From assembly GCF_002327105.1 (NCBI RefSeq), contig NZ_CP023406.1:2666001-2730000 (forward strand): DNA of 64,000 bases, read 5' to 3'. A program made the position numbers and the translations under genes. Under the pieces are notes generated by a model that worked only from the letters and a program-made list of their open reading frames with translations, was not told the DNA's origin and did not search any database. This DNA is from Luteimonas chenhongjianii (GTDB taxonomy: Bacteria; Pseudomonadota; Gammaproteobacteria; Xanthomonadales; Xanthomonadaceae). Below, piece by piece: positions 43,174 through 51,368 of this stretch (the first letter of the stretch is position 1; the number at the start of each line of letters is the position of its first letter).

Positions 43174-45383
43174 TTCGTGTCCCCCGGCGCATGCGGAAAT
43201 TCCAGCGTCTTGTAGTGTTCGAGCGCATGCGGCGGCGGCGCGGCGCCCGCGGGCAGCGGCATCCCGGAGATCGACTGGAAGTACGCCACGCTGGCATCGC
43301 GCCACCACTGCGCCTCGTCCTGCTGGATCGCGAGGAACGCCGCGACCTGCGCATGGCGCCCGGCATCGATGCGGCCGTCGAGACCGGACCAGGCGGCGCG
43401 CATGTCGCGCACGGCATCCACCCCGCGGTCGTAGCGAAACACCAGCTCGTCCCACAGCCTGCGCCCACTGCGCATCGGGTGGTCCCAGGGCACGTGGTGG
43501 AACCACAGCAGCAGCTCTTCCGGCGTTTGCGCGACGTCGTCGAAGACACCGGCCACCGGGGCCGCGTACTGCGAGACCGCATCGCTGCCGCGGCGCGTGC
43601 GGTCGAAGCCGATGCCGTTGCGGTCCGCCCGGTGGAAATACACCGAGGTCCAGTCCGCGCGCGGCCCGCCGTCCACCCACGGGCCCGGGCCGTAGTGATG
43701 GCCGCGTCCCATCAGGTGATGCAGGCCGAGCGCACCGGTGTAGTCCACCACCGCCTCGCGCGAGGCCATCATCATGCCGACCACCGGCTCGACCACGGCG
43801 GCGTCGTTCGAGAATGTCATCCGTGTCCACTCGACCGCGATGTCGCGTGACGACAGCTCCGGATTCCATGCCAGCCGGCCGAACGCATACCAGTTGGCCT
43901 GGTCGAAATGCGAACCGCTCCAGTTGCGGTCGCTGCCGATGTTGGCGACGCCGGCGATCCCCGTGAGCGCGTGGCCGTGCAGTGAGCCGTCGATCACCCG
44001 CGCGACGCTGGAGCCCGGGCCCTGCACGTGGGTGTCGGCGCGCAGCACCTCCTCGTAAAGCGGGCCGGTGTAGGCGAGGTGCGTGGAGAAACCCAGATAC
44101 TCCTTGGTGATCTGGAACTCCATCATCAGTGGTGTCCGCGGCATCGCGCCGAACAGCGGATGGAAGGGCTCGCGCGGCTGGAAGTCGATCGGGCCGTTCT
44201 TGACCTGGACCAGCACGTTGTCGCGGAAGCGCCCGTCGAGCGGCACGAACTCGTTGTAGGCCTGCCTGGCGCGGTCGACCGGCTCCTCGTCGGAATAGAC
44301 GAAGGCACGCCACATCACGATTCCGCCATGGGGCGCGAGCGCATCGGCCAGCATGTTGGCGCCATCGGCGTGGCTGCGGCCGTAGTCCTGCGGGCCGGGC
44401 TGACCCTCGGAGTTGGCCTTGACCAGGAAGCCGCCGAAGTCGGGGATCGCGCTGTAGATCTCATCCGCCTTCGCGCGCCACCAGGCCTGGACCGCGGGAT
44501 CGACGGGGTCGGCCGTGGCGAGACCGCCGATCTGCATCGGCGCACTGAAGCGCGCGCTCAGGTAGACCTTCATGCCGTAGGGGCGCAACACGCCGGCGAT
44601 CGCCGCGACCTTCTCCAGGTACATGGGTGTCAGCACGTCTGCATTCGCATTGACGTTGTTGAGCACGGCGCCGTTGATGCCGATGGAGGCATTGGCCCGC
44701 GCATAGTCGGTATAGCGCGGGTCCAGCCAGCCCGGCAGGCGATGCCAGTCCCAGATCGACTGTCCCGAATAGCCGCGTTCGACGTAGCGGTCGAGGTCGT
44801 CCCAATGGTTGAGTACCCGCACCTGCAGGCGCGGCGCCTCGCGGATGTCGAGGTCGGCGAGCGGTTGGCCGGTCTGCAGCAGGCGCAGCAGATGGAAGGC
44901 GCCATAGAGCACGCCGATATCGTCGTTGGCCGCCACCACCGTCGTCGCATGGCCATCGACGATGGCGCTGCGGATCCGGTAGCCCTCGCGCCCCAGTCCT
45001 TCCAGGTCGAGACCCAGGCGGGCAATCTGCGACGAAGACGCCGGCGTGCCGACGAGCAGCGCGGCATCCTCGGTCACCGTATCGGCGCCGACCGGCGCAA
45101 CTCCGGACAACGCCTGCAGACCACGCAGAAGCTCACGTCGCGTCGCCGCCTGGACCGGCGATTCCGATCCGGCCACGAGCTGCGCGATGCCCGGGCCGTG
45201 CGAATCCGGATCGGCCACGACTGCCGGCGCGTAGCGCAGCCACAGCTCGTAGCCGTCCTCGGCGTGCAACGCAGGCATCGCGGCCAGCAGTACGCCCCAG
45301 CACACCAGCGCAGCCACGGTTCTGGCGATGCGCGGTGGACGCGGATCGTCCCCCGCATGGGTTAGCGTTAACATCCACGGCAT
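43170..45383 (-). CDS. GH67 alpha-glucuronidase
   Basis: A 737-aa enzyme that removes 4-O-methyl-glucuronic acid from xylo-oligosaccharides. Family motifs are clear: AIVDGHATTVVAANDDIGVL, NHWDDLDRYVERGYSGQSIW, VNANADVLTPMYLEKV, FLVKANSEGQPGPQDYGRSH and MMEFQITKEYLGFSTHLAYT. A signal-like helix (TVAALVCWGVLLAAMPALHA) suggests export. The start at ATG 45383 has GGGGGG upstream; a second ATG lies nine bases later. The LacI-type operator overlaps the first codons, so the regulator would block both transcription and the start region. First gene of the operon with the esterase, GH43 and GH3. Confidence 0.9.
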   Translation of the reverse strand: MPWMLTLTHAGDDPRPPRIARTVAALVCWGVLLAAMPALHAEDGYELWLRYAPAVVADPDSHGPGIAQLVAGSESPVQAATRRELLRGLQALSGVAPVGADTVTEDAALLVGTPASSSQIARLGLDLEGLGREGYRIRSAIVDGHATTVVAANDDIGVLYGAFHLLRLLQTGQPLADLDIREAPRLQVRVLNHWDDLDRYVERGYSGQSIWDWHRLPGWLDPRYTDYARANASIGINGAVLNNVNANADVLTPMYLEKVAAIAGVLRPYGMKVYLSARFSAPMQIGGLATADPVDPAVQAWWRAKADEIYSAIPDFGGFLVKANSEGQPGPQDYGRSHADGANMLADALAPHGGIVMWRAFVYSDEEPVDRARQAYNEFVPLDGRFRDNVLVQVKNGPIDFQPREPFHPLFGAMPRTPLMMEFQITKEYLGFSTHLAYTGPLYEEVLRADTHVQGPGSSVARVIDGSLHGHALTGIAGVANIGSDRNWSGSHFDQANWYAFGRLAWNPELSSRDIAVEWTRMTFSNDAAVVEPVVGMMMASREAVVDYTGALGLHHLMGRGHHYGPGPWVDGGPRADWTSVYFHRADRNGIGFDRTRRGSDAVSQYAAPVAGVFDDVAQTPEELLLWFHHVPWDHPMRSGRRLWDELVFRYDRGVDAVRDMRAAWSGLDGRIDAGRHAQVAAFLAIQQDEAQWWRDASVAYFQSISGMPLPAGAAPPPHALEHYKTLEFPHAPGDTK
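45360..45373. promoter_or_regulatory. LacI/XylR-type operator 3, at the GH67 start
   Basis: GGTTAGCGTTAACA matches the xyl-box at 11 of 14 positions. It lies inside the first codons of the GH67 gene and about 100 bases before the LacI-family gene, where it could control both. Confidence 0.6.
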
Positions 45384-45471
45384 ATGGATCCCCCCCGGGA
45401 ACCGGCTTTCATGCGATGGGCCCGCCCTGCGCCAAGGTCGGCCCGTCGCCTGGCAAGTGAAGGAACGAACG

Positions 45472-46533
45472 TTGGAGAAACCCAGGAAATCGGTCCGCCG
45501 CAAGACACGCGGCGTGACCATCGCGGAAGTGGCGGCCCACGCCGGCGTGTCGCCGATGACGATCTCGCGGGTGATCAACAACCAGGGCAAGGTGCGCGAG
45601 AGCACGCGCGAACGCGTGCTCAGCGCGGTGCGCGAACTCCACTACACGCCCAATCTGGCGGCGAGCTCGCTGGCTGCCGCGCAGCACACGCGCATCGCGC
45701 TGGTCTATACCAATCCCAGCGGCGCCTATCTGCGCGAGCTTCTGGTCGGCCTGCTGCGCGTGGCCTCGGCCACCGCGATCCAGCTGGTCATCGACTACTG
45801 GGACGAACTCGACGCCAATGCCGAACGCAAGGCCGCACGTGCCCTGGCCAAGCGGGTGGACGGGATCATCCTGCCGCCGCCGCTGTGCGAATCGAAGGCG
45901 GCGGTCAACGAATTCGTGCGCGCCGGCGTACCCGTGGTCGCGATCGCGTCGGGACATTTCAGCGACGACATCTCCTGCGTGCGCGTCGACGAATTCCGCG
46001 CGGCCAAGGAAATCACCGAACACCTGATCCAGCACGGGCACACGCGCATCGGCTGCATCAAGGGCGGTACGTATCTCAGCGCCTCCACCCGCCGCTACGA
46101 GGGCTTCAAGGCGGCGCTCGACGAGGCAGGGATCGAGCTGGAGCCGGCGCTGGTGCAACAGGGCGACTACACCTACCGTTCGGGGCTCGCCGCGACCGAG
46201 ACGCTGCTGGCGCTGCGCAAGCCGCCCACGGCGATCCTGGCGTCCAACGACGACATGGCCGCCGCCGCGATCTCCGTCGCCCACCGGCGCGGCCTGGACG
46301 TGCCACGCGACCTGTCGGTGGTGGGCTTCGATGACAGCTCGGCCGCGACCACCGTCTGGCCGGAACTGACCACGATCAGCCAGCCGATCGCCGCGATGGC
46401 CAACACCGCGATCGACGTCCTGGTGCGCGGCATCCGCCGCAACGACGCCACCACTCGGGTGCTCAGCGACCACGTGATCGCGCACCGGCTGATCGTGCGC
46501 GATTCGGTGGCGCGCCCGCCGCGGCAGAAATAG
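45472..46533 (+). CDS. xylR: LacI-family transcriptional regulator, probable XylR
   Basis: A 353-aa repressor. The helix-turn-helix is VTIAEVAAHAGVSPMTISRVINNQGKV near the N terminus, followed by the hinge (HYTPNLAASSLAA) and a periplasmic-binding-protein core (IALVYTNPSGAYLRELLVGLL, HTRIGCIKGG, LSVVGFDDSSAATTVWPELT). TTG at 45472 is chosen because AAGGAA lies seven bases upstream; the open frame extends further 5' but has no support. It is divergent from the GH67 operon. By context it senses a xylose oligosaccharide or xylose and controls the island through the four operators. Confidence 0.88.
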   Translation: MEKPRKSVRRKTRGVTIAEVAAHAGVSPMTISRVINNQGKVRESTRERVLSAVRELHYTPNLAASSLAAAQHTRIALVYTNPSGAYLRELLVGLLRVASATAIQLVIDYWDELDANAERKAARALAKRVDGIILPPPLCESKAAVNEFVRAGVPVVAIASGHFSDDISCVRVDEFRAAKEITEHLIQHGHTRIGCIKGGTYLSASTRRYEGFKAALDEAGIELEPALVQQGDYTYRSGLAATETLLALRKPPTAILASNDDMAAAAISVAHRRGLDVPRDLSVVGFDDSSAATTVWPELTTISQPIAAMANTAIDVLVRGIRRNDATTRVLSDHVIAHRLIVRDSVARPPRQK

Positions 46534-46535
46534 GC

Positions 46536-46614
46536 GGCAGCATGACAACGGGGCCGCTGCGCGTCCGGAGGGTGATCCGGAGTCTGCGCAGGCGGCCCGT
46601 GACGTCATGCTGCC
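46536..46614. terminator. Long bidirectional hairpin between converging xylR and xylA
   Basis: The outer stem GGCAGCATGAC/GTCATGCTGCC (11 bp, perfect) and inner pairs CCGCTGCGC/GCGCAGGCGG form an extended hairpin in the 87-bp gap between two converging genes. No long T-tract, but position and size fit a two-way terminator. Confidence 0.65.
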
Positions 46615-46620
46615 CTGCCC

Positions 46621-47955
46621 TCAGCGCAGCAGGTACTGGTTGAGCAGGTTCTCGTAGGCTTCCTGGCGGCCGCTGCGCTGCTGCGGCTCGCCGGCCTTCG
46701 AGGCGATGCCGTACAGATCGGTCAGCGACAGGCGGCCGGCTTCGAAGGCCTGGCCGTCACCGGAATCGAAGCTCGCGTAGCGCTCTTTGCGCCACTGCTC
46801 CCACGGCGAGTCCTCGAGCAGTGCGTGCGCCACTTCCAGACCCCGGGCGAACGCATCCATGCCGCCGATGTGGGCAATGAACAGGTCCTCCATGTCGGTG
46901 GATTCGCGCCGCGGCTTGGCATCGAAGTTGAGGCCACCCTCGATGCCGCCCTGGCGCAGCACCACCAGCATCGCGCCGACGGTGTCGTAGAGATCGGTCG
47001 GGAACTGGTCGGTATCCCAGCCGTTCTGCGCATTGCCGCGGTTGGCATCGATGCTGCCGAGCAGGCCGTGATCGCTGGCCACCTGCAGGTCGTGCTCGAA
47101 GGTATGGCCCGACAGCGTCGCGTGGTTCGCTTCGATGTTGAGCTTGAAGTCCTTCTCGAGGCCGTGCTCCTTGAGGAAGCCGGCGACGGTCGCGCTGTCG
47201 AAGTCGTACTGGTGCTTCATCGGCTCCATCGGCTTGGGCTCGATGAGGAAGTTGCCCTTGAGGCCGATGCTGCGTCCGTAGTCGCGCGCCATGGTCAGGA
47301 AGCGGGCGAAATGCTGCAGCTCACGCTTCATGTCGGTGTTGTGCAGGCTGGCGTAGCCCTCGCGGCCGCCCCAGAACACGTAGTGCTCGCCGCCCAGCTC
47401 GACCGTCGCCTCCAGCGCCGCCTTGACCTGCACGGCAGCGCGCGCGACCACTGCGAAATCGGGATTGGTCGAGGCACCGTTCATGTAGCGCGGGTGCGAG
47501 AACAGGTTGGCCGTGCCCCACAGCAGTTGCATGCCGGTGGCCTGCTGCCGCTCCTTGGCAAGCGCGACCATGTGCTTGAGGTTCTTCTCGTACTCGCCGA
47601 TGTCTTCGGAATCCGGCGACAGGTCGACATCGTGGAAGCACCAGTACGGCACGCCGAGCTTGGTGAAGAATTCGAACGCGGCGTCGACCTTTGCCTCGGC
47701 GGCGGCGAGCGGCGTGCCGCCCTCCCAGGGGAAACGCCGCGTGCCGGGACCGAAGGGATCCTGGCCGGCATTGGAGAACGTGTGCCAGTAGCAGACGGCG
47801 AACCGCAGGTGTTCGGCCATCGTCTTGCCGCCGATGCGGCGGTTCGCCTCGTAGACCTTGAAGGCGAGCGGATTGTCGGAATCGCGACCTTCGAACGGGA
47901 TGGTGCCGATGCCGGGGAAGTACTCGCGGTCACCGATGAAATGCTGTGCGCTCAT
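46621..47955 (-). CDS. xylA: Xylose isomerase
   Basis: A 444-aa cytoplasmic enzyme that converts D-xylose to D-xylulose with divalent metal ions. Signature motifs: [34 protein letters not shown] (metal Glu), [20 protein letters not shown] and [20 protein letters not shown]. The length is typical of class II isomerases. It follows xylB after 96 bases on the same strand, so both are probably read from the promoter that carries operator 4. Confidence 0.97.
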   Translation of the reverse strand: MSAQHFIGDREYFPGIGTIPFEGRDSDNPLAFKVYEANRRIGGKTMAEHLRFAVCYWHTFSNAGQDPFGPGTRRFPWEGGTPLAAAEAKVDAAFEFFTKLGVPYWCFHDVDLSPDSEDIGEYEKNLKHMVALAKERQQATGMQLLWGTANLFSHPRYMNGASTNPDFAVVARAAVQVKAALEATVELGGEHYVFWGGREGYASLHNTDMKRELQHFARFLTMARDYGRSIGLKGNFLIEPKPMEPMKHQYDFDSATVAGFLKEHGLEKDFKLNIEANHATLSGHTFEHDLQVASDHGLLGSIDANRGNAQNGWDTDQFPTDLYDTVGAMLVVLRQGGIEGGLNFDAKPRRESTDMEDLFIAHIGGMDAFARGLEVAHALLEDSPWEQWRKERYASFDSGDGQAFEAGRLSLTDLYGIASKAGEPQQRSGRQEAYENLLNQYLLR

Positions 47956-48051
47956 GTGGGGGTCTCGTGTGGTGCGTGGAAAGAGTGATGAAGCCGGGCG
48001 CGTGCTCGCGCGCCTCGAGGATGGGGATCGTCGGCTTGCGATGGGCCGTCG

Positions 48052-49566
48052 TCATTGCAGTGGGGCGGGCGGCGACTCGGCGTACAGCGGACGGACCGCA
48101 TCGAGGTGTCGCAGGAAGCGCTGATAGGCCGGTCGATAGGCGCGGACGCGTTCGGGATCGGGCGAACAGCCCAGCGCCGGATCGACCGCGACATGCTCGG
48201 CAGCGAGTGCGGCCAGTGTGGTCGCCTCGCCGCGACTGCGCGACAGTGACCATAGCGCCTGCAAGGCCGCGCCGAACGCTGCGCTCTCGGTCTGGGCGGG
48301 CACGTCGACAGGACAGTCGAACACGTCCGCCACCATCTGTCGCCATGCCGCGCTGTTGGCGCCGCCGCCGGTGAGCGCGATGCGATCGAACTGCATGCCT
48401 GCGGCGACGAAGGCGTCGTAGCCGTAGCGCAGGCTGTAGGTCGCGCCTTCCATCGCCGCCCGGTAGATCTGCGCCTCGCGCATGTTGTGCGGGGCCAGGC
48501 CCGCCAGCACGCCCTTGCCCAGCGGCAGGTCCGGCGTGCGTTCGCCGTTGAGGAACGGCAGGAAGGTGAGGCCGTCGGCGCCCGGCTGCGTCGCGTCGAT
48601 ACGGGCATCGCCGTCGCGGGTACTGAAGCCGAACATCTTGGCGACCTGCTCGGTGACGACGGTGCAGTTCATCGTGCAGATCAGCGGCAGCCAGCCGCCG
48701 CTCGAGGAACAGAACGCAGCCCAGGCGCCGCCGGGGTCGACGATCGGCTGGTCGGCATACGCGAACAGCGTGCCCGACGTCCCCAGGCTCATCGTCAGCC
48801 GGCCTTCGCTCACGCAGCCGGTGCCGATCGCGGCCATCATGTTGTCGCCGCCGCCGGCGGACACGCGCACATCCCGCGACAGGCCGAGCTCGGTGGCGAT
48901 ACCGGGCAGGATCGCGAACGACGCATCCGCATCGACCAGGGGCGGCAGGCAGCCGCCGAGGTCGCGCCCCGCATCGGTCGCCGCCAGCAGCTCCGCCGAC
49001 CACTGCCGTGTGCGCACATCCAGCCAGCCGGTGCCCGACGCATCGCCGTGCTCGCAGTAGCGCTCGCCGGTGAGGACGAAATTCAGATAGTCGTGCGGCA
49101 GCAGGATCGTCGCGAGCCTGGCGTAGACCTCCGGCCGGTGTTCGCGCGTCCAGGGCAGCTTGGATGCGGTGTAGCCGGCCAGGATCGGATTCCCCGCCAG
49201 TTCGATGCAGCGCGCGGGCCCGCCTACCGCGTCCATGATCGGGCCGCACTGGGCGCTCGTGCTGGTGTCGCACCACAGCTTGGCCGGACCGAGTACCTGC
49301 CCCGCCTCATCGACCGGCACGAAACCATGCTGTTGCCCGGACACGCCGAGCGCAGCGATGCGATGACGCAGGCCGACGTCGATCGCCGCGAAGCAAGCGC
49401 GCATCGCATCCACCCAGGCGGCAGGATCCTGCTCCCGGCTGCCGTCATCGCCACTCGTCAGATCGAGCGGGGCACTGGCACTGGCGAGGACCACGCGCGC
49501 GTCCGCGTCGTACACCACCAGCTTGACGCTCTGCGTTCCCGCGTCGAGGCCTGCGACGACCGTCAC
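48052..49566 (-). CDS. xylB: Xylulokinase
   Basis: A 504-aa FGGY-family kinase that phosphorylates D-xylulose to xylulose-5-phosphate for the pentose phosphate pathway. FGGY motifs: VAGLDAGTQSVKLVVYD (ATP site), ALGVSGQQHGFVPVD (catalytic loop), MSLGTSGTLFAYADQ, and IALTGGGANSAAWRQMVADV (second signature). GTG at 49566 is preferred because GGGAG lies seven bases upstream; a TTG 18 bases earlier extends the frame. The promoter side carries the LacI-type palindrome about 25 bases before the start. Confidence 0.95.
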   Translation of the reverse strand: MTVVAGLDAGTQSVKLVVYDADARVVLASASAPLDLTSGDDGSREQDPAAWVDAMRACFAAIDVGLRHRIAALGVSGQQHGFVPVDEAGQVLGPAKLWCDTSTSAQCGPIMDAVGGPARCIELAGNPILAGYTASKLPWTREHRPEVYARLATILLPHDYLNFVLTGERYCEHGDASGTGWLDVRTRQWSAELLAATDAGRDLGGCLPPLVDADASFAILPGIATELGLSRDVRVSAGGGDNMMAAIGTGCVSEGRLTMSLGTSGTLFAYADQPIVDPGGAWAAFCSSSGGWLPLICTMNCTVVTEQVAKMFGFSTRDGDARIDATQPGADGLTFLPFLNGERTPDLPLGKGVLAGLAPHNMREAQIYRAAMEGATYSLRYGYDAFVAAGMQFDRIALTGGGANSAAWRQMVADVFDCPVDVPAQTESAAFGAALQALWSLSRSRGEATTLAALAAEHVAVDPALGCSPDPERVRAYRPAYQRFLRHLDAVRPLYAESPPAPLQ

Positions 49567-49588
49567 TGACGTGCTCCCGCACAAAGAA

Positions 49589-49602
49589 AGTTAGCGCTAA
49601 CA
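49589..49602. promoter_or_regulatory. LacI/XylR-type operator 4, before xylB
   Basis: AGTTAGCGCTAACA matches the xyl-box at 12 of 14 positions and contains the perfect 12-bp palindrome GTTAGCGCTAAC. It is about 25 bases before the xylB start codon. Confidence 0.72.
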
Positions 49603-49961
49603 CTGGCGGGACCAAAAAAAAGGAGACGCGGTTCAACGGAAGGAGGCATGGGACGGCGCAGGAATTCGGCGGTGTCCGCACTCTAGCAGCTGCACCTGAA
49701 AGTGCTTGCTGCGCTGCAAAATCCGGGCGGTCGCATGCGCTGCGGTCCGCTTTCCTCGGGACAACGCCGCCGCTCGACTGTGCGCGCGAGCGCCGGCCCG
49801 GACTCGTCCGCCGCCAGCCGACGCGGCGCCTTCCACCCCGACCGCAGGGCGGTCCGGCCACGTGCCGGAAGCCGCAGGAGACCCGGACCGGTGCCGCTGG
49901 CCGAGCGGACCCGCGCGCGCCTCGCCACTTGACGCCGCGCTTCTCGCGCCTCTCCGGCCCG
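49603..49961. other. Gene-free stretch between xylB promoter and repeat B
   Basis: About 360 bases with no supportable gene. Short open frames exist on both strands, but none has a ribosome site or a recognisable domain. Confidence 0.5.
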
Positions 49962-50053
49962 CTGTCCACAGACGGTGTGGATGGTCCGATGACAAAGGTG
50001 TGGATAAGCCCCGCAAGGCCGCTTGCGGAGTGGCGCGCGATTGCCTGGTCAAA
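49962..50053 (+). repeat. Direct repeat copy B with DnaA-box-like 9-mers
   Basis: Partner of copy A, in the same orientation. CTGTCCACA (49962), TGTGGATGG (49976) and TGTGGATAA (49999, a perfect DnaA box on the other strand) keep the same spacing as in copy A. The distance to the shared CTGGTCAAA (50045-50053) is also identical. It lies between the xylan island and the siderophore block; the rest of the gap to 50321 has no gene I can support. Confidence 0.8.
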
Positions 50054-50321
50054 AAATAGCCACCACGGCGAACGGCCCCGCAATGCCCGCTTGACCCGCG
50101 CACCTCGATGTGGATCCCGGGGAACGACGAGCGGCCATCTGGTCGGGTGATCGGACCGCACCGCGGTGATGACCTCAAGCCGACGTCGGTCTCCGGGCGT
50201 CCGATCCCCGCCTGCGCAGCGCGCCCAGGCCGGCCGACGCTTACGCGGTGGCTTCATGCAGACCTTGCACAGGCTCCGGGCGCCCCGGCCGTGCGCGGCG
50301 CTGGTGCCCGAACACCGGCCC

Positions 50322-51215
50322 TCAGGCCCGCAGCGTGGCGCCGCCGTCCACGTAGAGATCGCTCATCGCGATGTGCCCGGCCTGTTCCGACAGAAGGAAC
50401 ATCACCGCATGCGCGATGTCCTCCGGCTCGGCGAGCTTGCCCAGCGGGATGCCGCTCTTGAACGTCTCCAGAGTGCCGGCGATGGTGCGTGCCTCGCCGC
50501 CGGCGTCGGTCCACATGCCGGTCTGCATCGGCGTGCGCGTCGAGCCCGGCGCGACGATGTTGCAGCGGATGCCGAGCGGCGCGAGCTCCAGGCCGAGGCA
50601 GCGCACGAACATCGTCGTCGCGGCCTTGGATGCCGCATAGGCGGCCATGTTCTGCCGCGGGATGCCGGCAGCATTGGAACTGACGGTCACCATCGCGCCA
50701 CGACGGCGGGGTGCCATGACCCTGGCCAGCGCCTGGGACACGTGGAATACGCCGTCGGTGTTCACGGCAAAGGTGCGGCGCCATTCCTCGGCGGTGAGGT
50801 CGAGAACCGACGCGGTCGACAGGATGCCGGCGACATTGACCGCGAGATCGATGGGGCCGAGCTCGGCTTCGATCCGTGCGACAAGCGCATCGACGGCGTC
50901 GGCATCGGCGACGTCGAGCGGATACGGATGAAAGCCCGCAACACCGGCCCCCGGCACCGCTTCCCTGTCCGCAGACGCGGCGCCTGATCGCCGCGGCCCA
51001 AGGGCTTGCGCGGCTTCTACCCCGGAGCGAGGCGTCGCGGCGCAGCCGGCCGAGGCCCGATCATGGTCATCGAGCACCTCGACCATGGACGCCTCCCGAT
51101 CCGTTGCGACCACTGTCGCGCCGCTCTGGCGCAGCAGGCGCGCGACCGCGCGACCGATGCCGCCGGCAGCGCCGGTCACGAGGGCGATCTTTCCGTCAAA
51201 ACCTGTGAGCTGCAT
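50322..51215 (-). CDS. entA: 2,3-dihydro-2,3-dihydroxybenzoate dehydrogenase (EntA-like SDR)
   Basis: A 297-aa short-chain dehydrogenase that oxidises 2,3-diDHB to 2,3-dihydroxybenzoate with NAD+. Rossmann motif VTGAAGGIGRA, NAG-type motif NVAGILSTAS, and the catalytic Ser/Tyr/Lys in VTVSSNAAGIPRQNMAAYAASKAA. RCNIVAPGSTRTPMQ and the C terminus DLYVDGGATLRA match EntA closely. It is about 50 residues longer than EntA: an Ala/Arg/Gly-rich insert (about residues 40-88, GVEAAQALGPRRSG region) sits between the cofactor-binding Asp and the DVADAD strand. It follows the NRPS gene after 153 bases. Cytoplasmic. Confidence 0.88.
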   Translation of the reverse strand: MQLTGFDGKIALVTGAAGGIGRAVARLLRQSGATVVATDREASMVEVLDDHDRASAGCAATPRSGVEAAQALGPRRSGAASADREAVPGAGVAGFHPYPLDVADADAVDALVARIEAELGPIDLAVNVAGILSTASVLDLTAEEWRRTFAVNTDGVFHVSQALARVMAPRRRGAMVTVSSNAAGIPRQNMAAYAASKAATTMFVRCLGLELAPLGIRCNIVAPGSTRTPMQTGMWTDAGGEARTIAGTLETFKSGIPLGKLAEPEDIAHAVMFLLSEQAGHIAMSDLYVDGGATLRA

Positions 51216-51368
51216 GGAGAAGTTCCGGAGTGCTGGCGTTTCGGGTGGAGTCTGGCGCAAACGGTTTGCAGGTACTTTTTGGAATCACCAAGTGCATGCG
51301 CCGGGGCGGCGTCACCGGGATGGCCTCGCGCTGTGCCGCCAGCTTCGCAGATCATCCGGAGACTGCGC

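Noticed and set aside
29019..50053. The flanking repeats as phage or integron attachment sites
   Set aside because: No integrase, tRNA gene or recombination gene is present in the window, so I kept only the description as direct repeats with DnaA-like boxes.
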